The notes: generated by a model not told the origin, from the letters alone. DNA of 8,405 nucleotides from Firmicutes bacterium UBA1764 (GCA_002315535.1 DCHA01000070.1:1-8405); one strand, 5' to 3'; positions 1 to 5,829 are shown, numbered from the stretch's first letter. Numbers and translations are program-made.

Positions 1-986
1 CCGAAGGTTGCATATGCTCCTGTGTTGAGCCATGCTGTTGTATCCAATGCTACGAAGGTACCGTCCTTCTTTGCGCCTAATCTGCAGTGGAGGTGTCCGC
101 CATGACGAGTATCACTCGCAAGGAAGTCCTCTGTTCTTGAATATACGAGCTTAACCGGTTTTAAAGCCTTCATTGAAAGCACTGCCGCTAAGATTTCAGC
201 CTTGCCGCTGAGACCGATTCTTACGCCGAAGCCACCACCAACATAAGGTGGGTTGAGAACCTGAATCTTGCTTTCAGGAAGATCAAGCGCGTAAGCTATA
301 ATCATTTTTGTTGGGTGAGGTGTCTGTGTGGTTGAATAAACCTTGAGCTCTCCGTTTGCTTTGTACTCTGCAACGGCAGCATGAGTTTCCATCTGAACCT
401 GCTTAACACGAGGAAGCTCGATGTCCTGCTCAACTATTACGTCAGCTTCTTTGAAACCGTCCTCGATATTACCCATTCCGAATTCTACTATTTCGCCGCA
501 GACATTCTTATGCTCTTTGTTTCCGAATACAGGCTGAACATCAGGTGCGCCCGGCTTGATAGCTTCAAGTTCGTCATATACAGCAGGAAGCTCTTCGTAT
601 TCTACCTTTATGAGCTTGATTGCCTGCTTTGCTATTGCAAGTGTTTCAGCAGCAACAGCAGCGATTTCATCACCTATATACTTAGGCTCATCTGTAAAGA
701 TAGTCTGGTCTCTTACAGGCTCTGCTCCCGGGTTTGTTGTTATCATTGTAGCCGATGTGTTAAACGGCTTGTTTGGTGTGTTTTTAAATGTGCAGACAGC
801 CTCTACTCCTGGAAGAGCTTCTGCTGCCGAAGTATCGATTGATACTACCTTTGCGTGTGCATAAGGGCTTCGGAGAACCTGTGCATAAAGCATCTTTGGT
901 ACGCTCACGTCAAATGTGAAGATACCCTGGCCCGTAGCCTTATCAAAACCATCATTACGAGGAATGCTCTGACCTACATATGCCAT
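1..986 (-). CDS. xdhA: Xanthine dehydrogenase-type molybdenum hydroxylase, Mo-cofactor (large) subunit, C-terminus off the left edge
   Basis: The frame is open from the ATG at 986 to the window edge, giving about 328 residues of a subunit that usually has about 750. The start reads MAYVGQSIPRNDGFDKATG, the usual opening of the large subunit of the xanthine dehydrogenase/aldehyde oxidase family. Residues 250-254 are GGGFG, the glycine-rich loop that contacts the molybdopterin cofactor, preceded by a METHAAVAEY segment and a TTQTPH segment that are typical of the family. The protein would hydroxylate a heterocycle (a purine is the likeliest substrate) at the Mo centre and pass electrons to the two partner subunits. 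The catalytic Glu and the segment that would exclude a CO dehydrogenase or nicotinate hydroxylase lie outside the window, so substrate is inferred. The start is 4 bases after the xdhC stop, with GGGAAG just upstream, which implies translational coupling. Confidence 0.93.
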   Translation of the reverse strand, partial: MAYVGQSIPRNDGFDKATGQGIFTFDVSVPKMLYAQVLRSPYAHAKVVSIDTSAAEALPGVEAVCTFKNTPNKPFNTSATMITTNPGAEPVRDQTIFTDEPKYIGDEIAAVAAETLAIAKQAIKLIKVEYEELPAVYDELEAIKPGAPDVQPVFGNKEHKNVCGEIVEFGMGNIEDGFKEADVIVEQDIELPRVKQVQMETHAAVAEYKANGELKVYSTTQTPHPTKMIIAYALDLPESKIQVLNPPYVGGGFGVRIGLSGKAEILAAVLSMKALKPVKLVYSRTEDFLASDTRHGGHLHCRLGAKKDGTFVALDTTAWLNTGAYATF

Positions 987-990
987 ATTC

Positions 991-1467
991 TCACTTCCCT
1001 TCATTTCTCATTCTTTCAGCCGCACAGAGTACAGCCTCTTCAATTTTTACATATCCTGTGCATCTGCAGATGTTTCCGCCGAGGGCTTCTCTTACTTCAT
1101 CAACAGTAGGGTTAATATTCTGATCAAGAAGCGCCTTTGCTGACATTATCATGCCCGGTGTGCAGAAACCGCACTGGATAGCACCTTTTTCAATAAATTC
1201 TTCCTGAATCGGATGAAGTCTTCCACCGTCGGAAAGACCTTCTATAGTCTCAATATCCGCGCCCTCAGCCCTCATTACTGGGATAAGGCAGCTGTTAACG
1301 GATACTCCGTTCATTATTACTGTGCAAGCACCGCATTCTCCCTTTCCACAGCCTACCTTTGTGCCGGTAAGGAAGAGATTATCTCTGATAAAATCTACAA
1401 GGCGGATAGACGGATCTACCTGTACCGAGTAGAATTTTCCATTTACTGTTACATTAAGGTTTTCCAT
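991..1467 (-). CDS. xdhC: Xanthine dehydrogenase-type [2Fe-2S] subunit
   Basis: This 158-residue protein has the normal length and both iron-sulfur domains of the small subunit of molybdenum hydroxylases. The plant-ferredoxin-like N-terminal domain carries Cys40, Cys45, Cys48 and Cys60 (CGKGECGACT). The helical C-terminal domain carries Cys99, Cys102, Cys134 and Cys136 (QCGFCTPGM and ICRCTGY). All eight cluster ligands are present, so it should hold two [2Fe-2S] clusters that relay electrons from the Mo subunit to the FAD subunit in the cytoplasm. The ATG at 1467 follows AAAGGAGG with a short spacer. It sits 45 bases after xdhB and 4 bases before xdhA, so the three genes are almost certainly one transcript. 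Family assignment is secure. Choosing between xanthine, aldehyde or nicotinate hydroxylase from this subunit alone is not possible. Confidence 0.96.
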   Translation of the reverse strand: MENLNVTVNGKFYSVQVDPSIRLVDFIRDNLFLTGTKVGCGKGECGACTVIMNGVSVNSCLIPVMRAEGADIETIEGLSDGGRLHPIQEEFIEKGAIQCGFCTPGMIMSAKALLDQNINPTVDEVREALGGNICRCTGYVKIEEAVLCAAERMRNEGK

Positions 1468-1512
1468 GAACTTCCTCCTTTAAAAAACCGAAATTCACTC
1501 ACGATTGAAGTA

Positions 1513-2376
1513 TTAAAGAACGCCTAACTGGTCCGCAATATCTTCAAGAGCTCTTCTAACTAATACAGGTAAGCTGTGTCTTCTGTACTCCTTGCTGCCA
1601 CGAAGCGGGTTGCTTCTGAAGGCTGCATTTTCTGCTGCCAGCTCTCCTGCCTTTGCCATTACTGTAGGAGTGAGTTCCTTGCCCCAGAGGTATTCTTCTG
1701 CCTTTAAAGCTCTTACAGGACCTACGCCTACAGGTGCCATGCAGATTCTTGACCACTCTACTCTTCCTTCTTTATACTTGAGCATTGCTGAAACGCTGAG
1801 CATAGGAAGTGAGAGAGATTTTCTGAGTTCAAGTCTTATAAATGAAGCCTTTTCGTCAGGCTCGGAAAGAGGAATTCTGATTTCCTTGATTACCTCTCTG
1901 TGTGGATCAAGGCTTGACTTTCCTATTCCTGCATACATTTCTGAGAAAGGCACGATTTTTGTTCCCTGTGTTGTGAGCACTACGAACTGCGCATTTAATG
2001 GAGCAAGAGCCATTGCCCCGTCTGCTGCAGGCTGTGCAGAAACAACATTACCAGCAAGGGTGGCTGAATTTCTGATCTGAAGTGAGCCTACAGAGCCTGT
2101 TCCCTTTGCGAGTGATGGGAAGTATTCTTTAACGATAGGGTTAGTATGTATTTCGGTCATAGTTGCAGCAGCACCAATTACGAGATGCTCGTTTTCAACT
2201 CTTATTCCCTTCATGTCTTTTGCCTGTGTGACGTCAATGAGAATATCTTCGCTTCGCTTTTCCTCTATGAGTTCGACCATAATGTCGGAACCACCGGCCA
2301 TAATCAGCGCTTTACCATTTTCAAGAGTGAGAGCGCCCAGTGCCTCGCCTGCTGTTCTGGCGATAACATATTTCAT
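1513..2376 (-). CDS. xdhB: Xanthine dehydrogenase-type FAD-binding subunit
   Basis: From the ATG at 2376 the protein has 287 residues, the usual length for the medium FAD subunit of molybdenum hydroxylases. Two FAD-contacting loops are visible: AGGSD at 27-31 (commonly AGGTD) and TLAGN at 106-110 within QIRNSATLAGNVV (commonly TIGGN). The C-terminal third resembles the CO dehydrogenase flavoprotein C-terminal domain. The subunit would accept electrons from XdhC and pass them to NAD+ or another acceptor. I chose this start because GAGGAGG lies 9 bases upstream and because family members start around MKYVIARTAGEALGAL. An in-frame ATG at 2481 would add 35 residues (see the leader entry). It is the first gene of the operon, downstream of a promoter with ModE-like and Rex-like sites. 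Confidence 0.94.
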   Translation of the reverse strand: MKYVIARTAGEALGALTLENGKALIMAGGSDIMVELIEEKRSEDILIDVTQAKDMKGIRVENEHLVIGAAATMTEIHTNPIVKEYFPSLAKGTGSVGSLQIRNSATLAGNVVSAQPAADGAMALAPLNAQFVVLTTQGTKIVPFSEMYAGIGKSSLDPHREVIKEIRIPLSEPDEKASFIRLELRKSLSLPMLSVSAMLKYKEGRVEWSRICMAPVGVGPVRALKAEEYLWGKELTPTVMAKAGELAAENAAFRSNPLRGSKEYRRHSLPVLVRRALEDIADQLGVL

Positions 2377-2481
2377 AGGTTTTTTCCTCCTCTCGTCATT
2401 GCTGCATGAACAACCTGTCAGACTTGTTCCGACCGGCCTCAAGCTGGGCAATACAAAAGTTTTCCGTAACAATTCTACCAT
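2377..2481 (-). other. In-frame 35-codon leader or N-terminal extension of xdhB
   Basis: An ATG at 2481, preceded by GAGG with a 7-base spacer, opens 35 codons that run without a stop straight into xdhB. The peptide would start MVELLRKTFV, contain a Cys-Ser-Cys, and end in a basic ERRKKP stretch. Its codons (several TTG, TTA, CGG, AGG, CCC) look unlike those of xdhB, which argues against an ordinary N-terminus. On the transcript, AGGTTTTTT at 2491-2483 just before the leader ATG is perfectly complementary to AAAAAACCT at 2385-2377, between the xdhB ribosome binding site and its ATG. The stretch could be an alternative longer XdhB, a translated leader that opens the xdhB start, or an incidental open frame. 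I cannot tell which. Confidence 0.4.
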
Positions 2482-2496
2482 AAAAAAACCTCATTC

Positions 2497-2520
2497 CGTT
2501 GTTTGATTTGAATAATAACG
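2497..2520. promoter_or_regulatory. Candidate ModE operator near the xdh operon
   Basis: CGTTGT at 2497-2502 and ATAACG at 2515-2520 form an inverted repeat with a 12-base spacer and one mismatch. The same CGTTAT-N12-ATAACG geometry recurs at 2839-2862 and is, as I remember it, that of the E. coli modA operator. It lies about 13 to 36 bases downstream of the predicted xdh transcription start, which would fit repression. The neighbouring regulator gene encodes a ModE-type DNA-binding domain. Confidence 0.6.
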
Positions 2521-2539
2521 AACTTGAGTTTCTTCAAAA

Positions 2540-2568
2540 ATTGCACGATATTGTTAAATAATTATCAA
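2540..2568 (-). promoter_or_regulatory. Predicted promoter of the xdhB-xdhC-xdhA operon
   Basis: On the minus strand TTGATA (2568-2563) is followed after exactly 17 bases by TGCAAT (2545-2540). The -35 matches 5 of 6 consensus bases and the -10 matches 4 of 6. Transcription would start near 2533, giving a leader of about 157 bases before xdhB. The -35 lies inside the Rex-like site and the ModE-like site lies just downstream of the start. The weak -10 makes the exact position uncertain. Confidence 0.45.
2551..2568. promoter_or_regulatory. Candidate Rex-type redox operator, xdh side
   Basis: The 18-mer TTGTTAAATAATTATCAA fits TTGTTAA-N4-TTAACAA, the clostridial Rex consensus as I know it, at 13 of 14 defined positions. 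It overlaps the predicted -35 of the xdh promoter, as expected for a repressor that leaves DNA when NADH is high. No rex gene is in the window. A CRP/FNR-family protein binds palindromes of similar shape and is the main alternative. Confidence 0.45.
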
Positions 2569-2834
2569 TTTTTATATAAAAAGGTGATGTTTTTTTGAGT
2601 TGCGGGCAAAAAAAATCAATCTCTTTGATATTTTTTATCATTTACCACTTGCAGACATGATAGCCAGAACAGAAATTGAAATAAACAGATTTTCGCATTT
2701 CGACTACAATCTCCCCTTGCTTTCACGATTTTACTTTAATTTCGTGCACTATCCGCATCACAGAGTCGGCTTTTACTCTGATGTGTGTTAAAAACCCTCC
2801 TCAAGGCAGTACAGTCTGACAGCAAGCATTTCTG
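2569..2834. other. Intergenic stretch without a supported gene
   Basis: This is the middle of the divergent xdhB/modE-like region. I see no gene I can support: open frames are short, begin at rare start codons and lack ribosome binding sites. Two features are visible: a perfect 6-base inverted repeat, CAGAGT at 2761-2766 with ACTCTG at 2775-2780, and a minus-strand GAGGAGGG near 2795-2803 with no start codon at a usable distance. The stretch is AT-rich. It could hold an upstream regulatory site or a small RNA, but nothing shows that. Confidence 0.5.
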
Positions 2835-2866
2835 AATGCGTTATCAAATTTATGTAATAACGCATT
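2835..2866. promoter_or_regulatory. Candidate ModE operator upstream of the modE-like gene
   Basis: AATGCGTTAT at 2835-2844 and ATAACGCATT at 2857-2866 form a perfect 10-base inverted repeat around a 12-base AT-rich spacer. The inner CGTTAT-N12-ATAACG has the same bases and spacing as the site at 2497-2520 (one mismatch there). It ends at the -35 of the predicted modE-like promoter, so it could serve autoregulation. A plain RNA hairpin is unlikely because it lies upstream of the predicted transcription start. Confidence 0.68.
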
Positions 2867-2893
2867 GAATTCAACTTGCAAAAGTGCTAAAAT
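2865..2893 (+). promoter_or_regulatory. Predicted promoter of the modE-like gene
   Basis: TTGAAT at 2865-2870 and TAAAAT at 2888-2893 are separated by exactly 17 bases. The predicted start near 2900 leaves a leader of about 80 bases. The ModE-like inverted repeat abuts the -35 and a Rex-like 18-mer covers the predicted start. Confidence 0.6.
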
Positions 2894-2894
2894 A

Positions 2895-2912
2895 TTGTTA
2901 AAAAAATGTCAA
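2895..2912. promoter_or_regulatory. Second, weaker Rex-like site at the modE-like gene start
   Basis: TTGTTAAAAAAATGTCAA matches the Rex-type pattern TTGTTAA-N4-TTAACAA at 11 of 14 positions: the left half is perfect, the right half degenerate. It belongs to a longer near-direct repeat of the xdh-side site: the shared ATATTGTTAAA prefix and TCAA with T-rich tail recur at 2548 and 2892. It covers the predicted transcription start. Confidence 0.3.
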
Positions 2913-2979
2913 ATTTTGCATGAAAATGGGGAAATTCTTCAATTTTATACTGAAGAAATTTTCTTTTCGGGAGAAAAAA

Positions 2980-3321
2980 ATGAACTGTGAATTGAAAATT
3001 ATTTTATCAAACGACGACGGAAACCGGTTTTTTGGCAAAGGGCCCGTTATGCTGCTTGAAGGAATCGACCGTTTAGAGTCTATAAACAAGGCTGCAAACG
3101 AGATGTTTCTTTCATATTATAAGGCACTCAAGATAATAAAAAACGCCGAGGCAGGCTTCGGTTTTCCTTTAGTTGAAAGAACCAGCGGCGGAAAAAACGG
3201 AGGCGGCAGCGTTCTTACAGAAAATGCAAAGGAGCTCATCCGCCTATATAAAGAGCTTGAAGAAGAAACGAAGGATTTCATGAAAGGAAGATTCGAGCAA
3301 ACCTTTTCAGACTATCTTTAG
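2980..3321 (+). CDS. Short ModE-type DNA-binding regulator (no molybdate-binding domain)
   Basis: The 113-residue protein matches the N-terminal winged helix-turn-helix domain of ModE, the molybdate-responsive regulator. Residues 22-57 (VMLLEGIDRLESINKAANEM then SYYKALKIIKNAE) correspond to the helix-turn-helix. Residues 65-80, LVERTSGGKNGGGSVLT, closely resemble LVERATGGKGGGGAVLT of E. coli ModE as I know it, covering the wing. Residues 83-105 form a charged helix that could mediate dimerisation. The two C-terminal molybdate-binding (TOBE/Mop) domains are missing, so how it senses molybdate is unclear. I chose the ATG at 2980 because GGGAG lies 7 bases upstream. An in-frame ATG at 2920 would add 20 residues without a good ribosome binding site. 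It is divergent from xdhB, with matching operator-like repeats on both sides, and probably regulates itself and the xdh operon. Confidence 0.85.
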   Translation: MNCELKIILSNDDGNRFFGKGPVMLLEGIDRLESINKAANEMFLSYYKALKIIKNAEAGFGFPLVERTSGGKNGGGSVLTENAKELIRLYKELEEETKDFMKGRFEQTFSDYL

Positions 3322-3351
3322 TATTTTGGCTATGTTGGTTTCGCCCAGACA

Positions 3352-3382
3352 GCTTTTATGCCGGAATAAGGCAATTTAAAGC
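3352..3382. terminator. Weak hairpin between convergent genes
   Basis: GCTTT (3352-3356) can pair with AAAGC (3378-3382), and inside it TGCC (3359-3362) with GGCA (3370-3373). This is an imperfect stem at the junction of the convergent modE-like and mocA-like genes, overlapping the latter's stop codon. There is no clear T-run on either side, so it may only be a weak or partial terminator. Confidence 0.25.
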
Positions 3383-4041
3383 GCGGCAGCCCTTCTGATA
3401 TCTTCCTTGAAATCTATGTCGAAAAACTCCTCGGGTCTGTCAAAGCAAACCTCAGCTACAAGGTCCTTATGCGCTGCGATTACATCTCTGCCTCTCCCGT
3501 TTTGCTGCAGCGAAGAGAGTTCCTCAAGCAGGGCGGCCGGAAAAATAACCGGATTTCCCCTCTTGCTCTCACAGACAGGCAGAACGATTCTGCTCATGTC
3601 ATGCGAAAAAACATTAATCAGAGAAAGTATGGTTTCGCGCTTAAGCAGAGGCTGGTCTCCCGTAAAAAACATTATTCCATCGCTTTCGGGCTCGGCGTTT
3701 TCACAGCCAAGCTTAATTGTTGTGGCTGTGTCGTCAGTTGTATCGTTGTTTTTTATTCCCATATAACCGAATTTTTCGACAATTCTCAAAACCTCGTCGT
3801 ATATGCTCACCACAACAACCTGAGCAAAGTCTTCCTTAGGTAATTGTGATAATATGCTCTCAATCAGCGGTTTTCCTCTGAATTCTTCTAAAAGCTTATT
3901 GCTTCCAAAGCGCTTTCCGTGGCCTGACGCCATAATGACTGCGGTCAGCTTAATATTTGTACCAAAAGCATTGATGCCTGAGCTCAAATTTTTGCTATCG
4001 GCTTGCGAATGGCAGTTGGAATTATTTTCCATTTTTAACAT
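3376..4041 (-). CDS. mocA: MobA-like nucleotidyltransferase, probable molybdenum cofactor cytidylyltransferase (MocA type)
   Basis: This 221-residue protein has the fold signatures of MobA-like NTP transferases. A glycine-rich nucleotide loop, VIMASGHGKRFGSNKL, lies at 35-50. The metal-binding FTGDQP lies at 126-131, GNPVIFP at 162-168, and DIDFKED at 208-214 matches the usual DIDTPED. The GDQP form and the xdh neighbours favour MocA, which attaches CMP to molybdopterin for xanthine dehydrogenase-type enzymes, over MobA, which attaches GMP. The first 30 residues, polar and containing Cys10-His11, precede the domain and are not conserved as far as I know. The ATG at 4041 is favoured by GAGG 8 bases upstream, inside the last codons of the channel gene. 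A second in-frame ATG at 4032 is possible. The start lies 5 bases after the channel stop, so translation is probably coupled. Confidence 0.85.
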   Translation of the reverse strand: MLKMENNSNCHSQADSKNLSSGINAFGTNIKLTAVIMASGHGKRFGSNKLLEEFRGKPLIESILSQLPKEDFAQVVVVSIYDEVLRIVEKFGYMGIKNNDTTDDTATTIKLGCENAEPESDGIMFFTGDQPLLKRETILSLINVFSHDMSRIVLPVCESKRGNPVIFPAALLEELSSLQQNGRGRDVIAAHKDLVAEVCFDRPEEFFDIDFKEDIRRAAAL

Positions 4042-4046
4042 CTCTC

Positions 4047-4469
4047 CTACCTCAATAATTTTCGGATTTTTTCAGATATTTCGTCAAGCCTTTCCTTTGG
4101 CAGTTCAGAAAGATGCTCGAGCTCATACTGAAGGAGCGCTGTTGACTCGTTGCGCCTCGCCTTGGCTATCTCGAAGAAAAACTGAGTGAAGACAGCGGTA
4201 ATCAAAGCCAGAACCAGTATGGTATAGATGTACAATATCACAGTCACTACCCTTCCGACTAACACAGCTGCAGCAAAATCACCAAAGCCTATAGTGGTGC
4301 AGGAAACAAAGCAGTACCATAAGGCATCTCCGTACTTTGTAACGGTCGGCTCAGCAAAAAGAATTATGCCCGCCGAAATCAGAAAGAATATGAAATAACC
4401 GATAATTGCATTCCACAGAAAGGTGTTCTTCAGCACCTGCAAAAATATTTTCAACTTTTTATAACTCAT
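4047..4469 (-). CDS. Small two-helix potassium channel protein
   Basis: The 140-residue product has the layout of the minimal K+ channel family (Ion_trans_2 type). There is one membrane helix at about 18-38, a pore helix at about 47-57, the selectivity filter TTIGFGD at 58-64, a second membrane helix at about 70-97, and a charged C-terminal helix (about 100-140) facing the cytoplasm. It probably forms tetramers in the cytoplasmic membrane and conducts K+. No RCK/TrkA-type regulatory domain is attached. The ATG at 4469 follows AAAGGAG with an 8-base spacer. An in-frame extension to 4631 would run back through the promoter and is rejected. It is the first gene of a two-gene unit with the mocA-like gene, an unusual pairing. 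Confidence 0.88.
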   Translation of the reverse strand: MSYKKLKIFLQVLKNTFLWNAIIGYFIFFLISAGIILFAEPTVTKYGDALWYCFVSCTTIGFGDFAAAVLVGRVVTVILYIYTILVLALITAVFTQFFFEIAKARRNESTALLQYELEHLSELPKERLDEISEKIRKLLR

Positions 4470-4527
4470 AATGGCTTCTCCTTTTCGCAAAGCTATCTTT
4501 TTATAAATATTGCATATTTCAATTAGC

Positions 4528-4556
4528 ATTATATAAAAAAAGGAAAATATATTCAA
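4528..4556 (-). promoter_or_regulatory. Strong predicted promoter of the K+ channel-mocA unit
   Basis: On the minus strand TTGAAT (4556-4551) and a perfect TATAAT (4533-4528) are separated by exactly 17 bases. Transcription would start near 4521, about 50 bases before the channel ATG. The -35 hexamer is identical to that predicted for the modE-like gene, but no CGTTAT-N12-ATAACG repeat accompanies it. Confidence 0.75.
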
Positions 4557-4640
4557 CAAATCATTATTAACCCCTGGCGCCAAACACTGAAAGAATTTCA
4601 GCCATAACAGGCATGCAGCAGTTATTGCCATTTAACAAAT

Positions 4641-4670
4641 TGACGCTCTATACATTTGCACAGAGCGTCA
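4641..4670 (-). terminator. Rho-independent-type terminator after the stalk-domain gene
   Basis: TGACGCTCT (4641-4649) and AGAGCGTCA (4662-4670) form a perfect 9-base stem around a 12-base loop. On the minus strand the stem is followed by AATTTGTTAAA, and on the plus strand by GTTTTGTT, so it could work in both directions. It begins about 40 bases after the stalk-domain stop and isolates that gene from the channel-mocA promoter. Confidence 0.65.
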
Positions 4671-4710
4671 TAAGTTTTGTTCATTCAAACACTATTTCAA
4701 TATATAATTC

Positions 4711-5700
4711 TTATTCCTTTACACAGAATGTTACAACCTTCTTTTCACCGTTTTCCCAAGCCTGACAAGCCATGATTAAGTCAAACTCCTGACCAGAATA
4801 AGGCACACAGGTTCCATCCGCAGCATAAAAATAATCTGCATTCTCAGCTGTGTATTTTACTCCATTTAGAATAGCAACCCTATAACCAGCGGCAGCGCCA
4901 ATGCAATCTTTACAAATTACATTAATACTATCTGAAAAGTCGAAGAATTTTGGAAATGGAGACATAATAAAATCAGCTTCCTTAGTATTATTATTTATTA
5001 TGCATTGAGTATCTTCAGACAATTCACATGTGGTATCAATAAATGCCATTGCTCTTCCGCTGCCTTCATTGATGATGTTCCCTTCGAAGACACAGTTTAC
5101 AAAGCTGACATTGAAATTATCCCCTTTAAGGACAACATCTTCACCAAAATAAACAGCACTTATGGGTTCTTTATCTGAACCCTCAACAGTTATTTCGAAG
5201 TCTGTTGCCTTTTTAAGGCTATTAACCAACATGGTTTTGCTTTCTTCGTTATAGTCAACCTTGAATTTCAGCGCCTTTCCAAGGTCTCTCAGCTTAAAGA
5301 AGTTGTTACCTCCAATGTTATAAACAGATAGGTTTTCAACTGACTTGCCGTCAATGAGAATTTTTGCAGAGCTCTTAACCGTAGATGCCGACTTATCCTT
5401 TACAAATATAAGTTCGCTGCCGTCAGGTATATATTCAGCCCCAGTCTTAATAGAAATAGTAGCCTGTGCCGCATCCCATTCCACACTGAAGGTGGAATCA
5501 CTTCCATTAAGCAGCATAGCAATATCTCTGAGTTTGAAATAGTTGCTTCCGTCAATATTATATATTTCGCAGGAAACACTCTCGCCGTTAACAGACAGGT
5601 TCTGCTGTGAAAGTACTGCTGTAAAAGCAAAAGCCGAAACAGTACCTACCGCAACTACTAAAGCAAAAGTAATTGCAAGTGTTGTGATTAATTTTTTCAT
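4711..5700 (-). CDS. Secreted protein with two copper-amine-oxidase-N-like stalk domains
   Basis: The 329-residue protein begins with a basic MKK followed by a hydrophobic segment to about residue 26, a clear Sec signal peptide. Two related units follow at about 34-90 and 107-162. Each carries the hallmark YNI-[D/G]-G-[S/N]-N-[Y/F]-FKLRD motif (YNIDGSNYFKLRD at 47-59 and YNIGGNNFFKLRD at 127-139). Such stalk domains (copper amine oxidase N-like) are common in secreted clostridial proteins, where they occur without any oxidase and may bind the cell wall. Residues 163-329 have no family I recognise. They contain seven cysteines (for example in VNCVF and ICKDC) and look beta-rich. The ATG at 5700 follows TAGGAGG at a good distance. 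It is monocistronic between its own promoter and the hairpin at 4641-4670. A protein-binding or surface role is inferred only from the domains. Confidence 0.85.
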   Translation of the reverse strand: MKKLITTLAITFALVVAVGTVSAFAFTAVLSQQNLSVNGESVSCEIYNIDGSNYFKLRDIAMLLNGSDSTFSVEWDAAQATISIKTGAEYIPDGSELIFVKDKSASTVKSSAKILIDGKSVENLSVYNIGGNNFFKLRDLGKALKFKVDYNEESKTMLVNSLKKATDFEITVEGSDKEPISAVYFGEDVVLKGDNFNVSFVNCVFEGNIINEGSGRAMAFIDTTCELSEDTQCIINNNTKEADFIMSPFPKFFDFSDSINVICKDCIGAAAGYRVAILNGVKYTAENADYFYAADGTCVPYSGQEFDLIMACQAWENGEKKVVTFCVKE

Positions 5701-5765
5701 TTTTACCTCCTAATGTAATAAGAGTAATAGCTGTTGAGATGATTATTTCAACTCACTTTTCAGTA

Positions 5766-5794
5766 ATTCTAACATACAATTTAAACTCCCACAA
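5766..5794 (-). promoter_or_regulatory. Predicted promoter of the stalk-domain gene
   Basis: On the minus strand TTGTGG (5794-5789) and TAGAAT (5771-5766) are separated by 17 bases, with a TG one base before the -10 (extended -10). The predicted start near 5759 gives a leader of about 59 bases. An imperfect inverted repeat, CAATA-N5-TATTG at about 5792-5806, overlaps the -35, and GTTGA-N10-TCAAC (5733-5752) lies in the leader. Either could be an operator. Confidence 0.6.
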
Positions 5795-5829
5795 TAGTTA
5801 TTATTGGAGATTTAGGAAACGAAAAAACC

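Noticed and set aside
381..864. Plus-strand open frames inside xdhA
   Set aside because: They are antisense shadows of a well-supported gene. Cys- and Tyr-rich products of this kind come from reading coding DNA backwards.
2377..2533. A molybdenum cofactor or purine riboswitch in the xdhB leader
   Set aside because: I looked for the conserved elements I know of these classes and found none. The leader fits a translated or simple structured leader better.
2600..2791. Plus-strand open frame of 63 codons in the divergent region
   Set aside because: It starts at TTG without a well-placed ribosome binding site, its composition is that of AT-rich noncoding DNA, and no domain is visible.
3376..4041. 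Alternative assignment of the nucleotidyltransferase as MobA, IspD or a sugar nucleotidyltransferase
   Set aside because: The FTGDQP and GNPVIFP motifs and the xdh neighbours favour the MocA type. This is not fully excluded without a profile search.
4604..4625. ATAAC-N12-GTTAT repeat upstream of the channel gene, as a third ModE site
   Set aside because: The half-sites are in the opposite order to the ModE pattern (CGTTAT first, ATAACG second) and lack the outer G and C. It is probably a coincidence.
4470..4631. 54-codon N-terminal extension of the K+ channel
   Set aside because: It would run back across a near-perfect promoter (TTGAAT-N17-TATAAT), and the internal ATG at 4469 has a good ribosome binding site.
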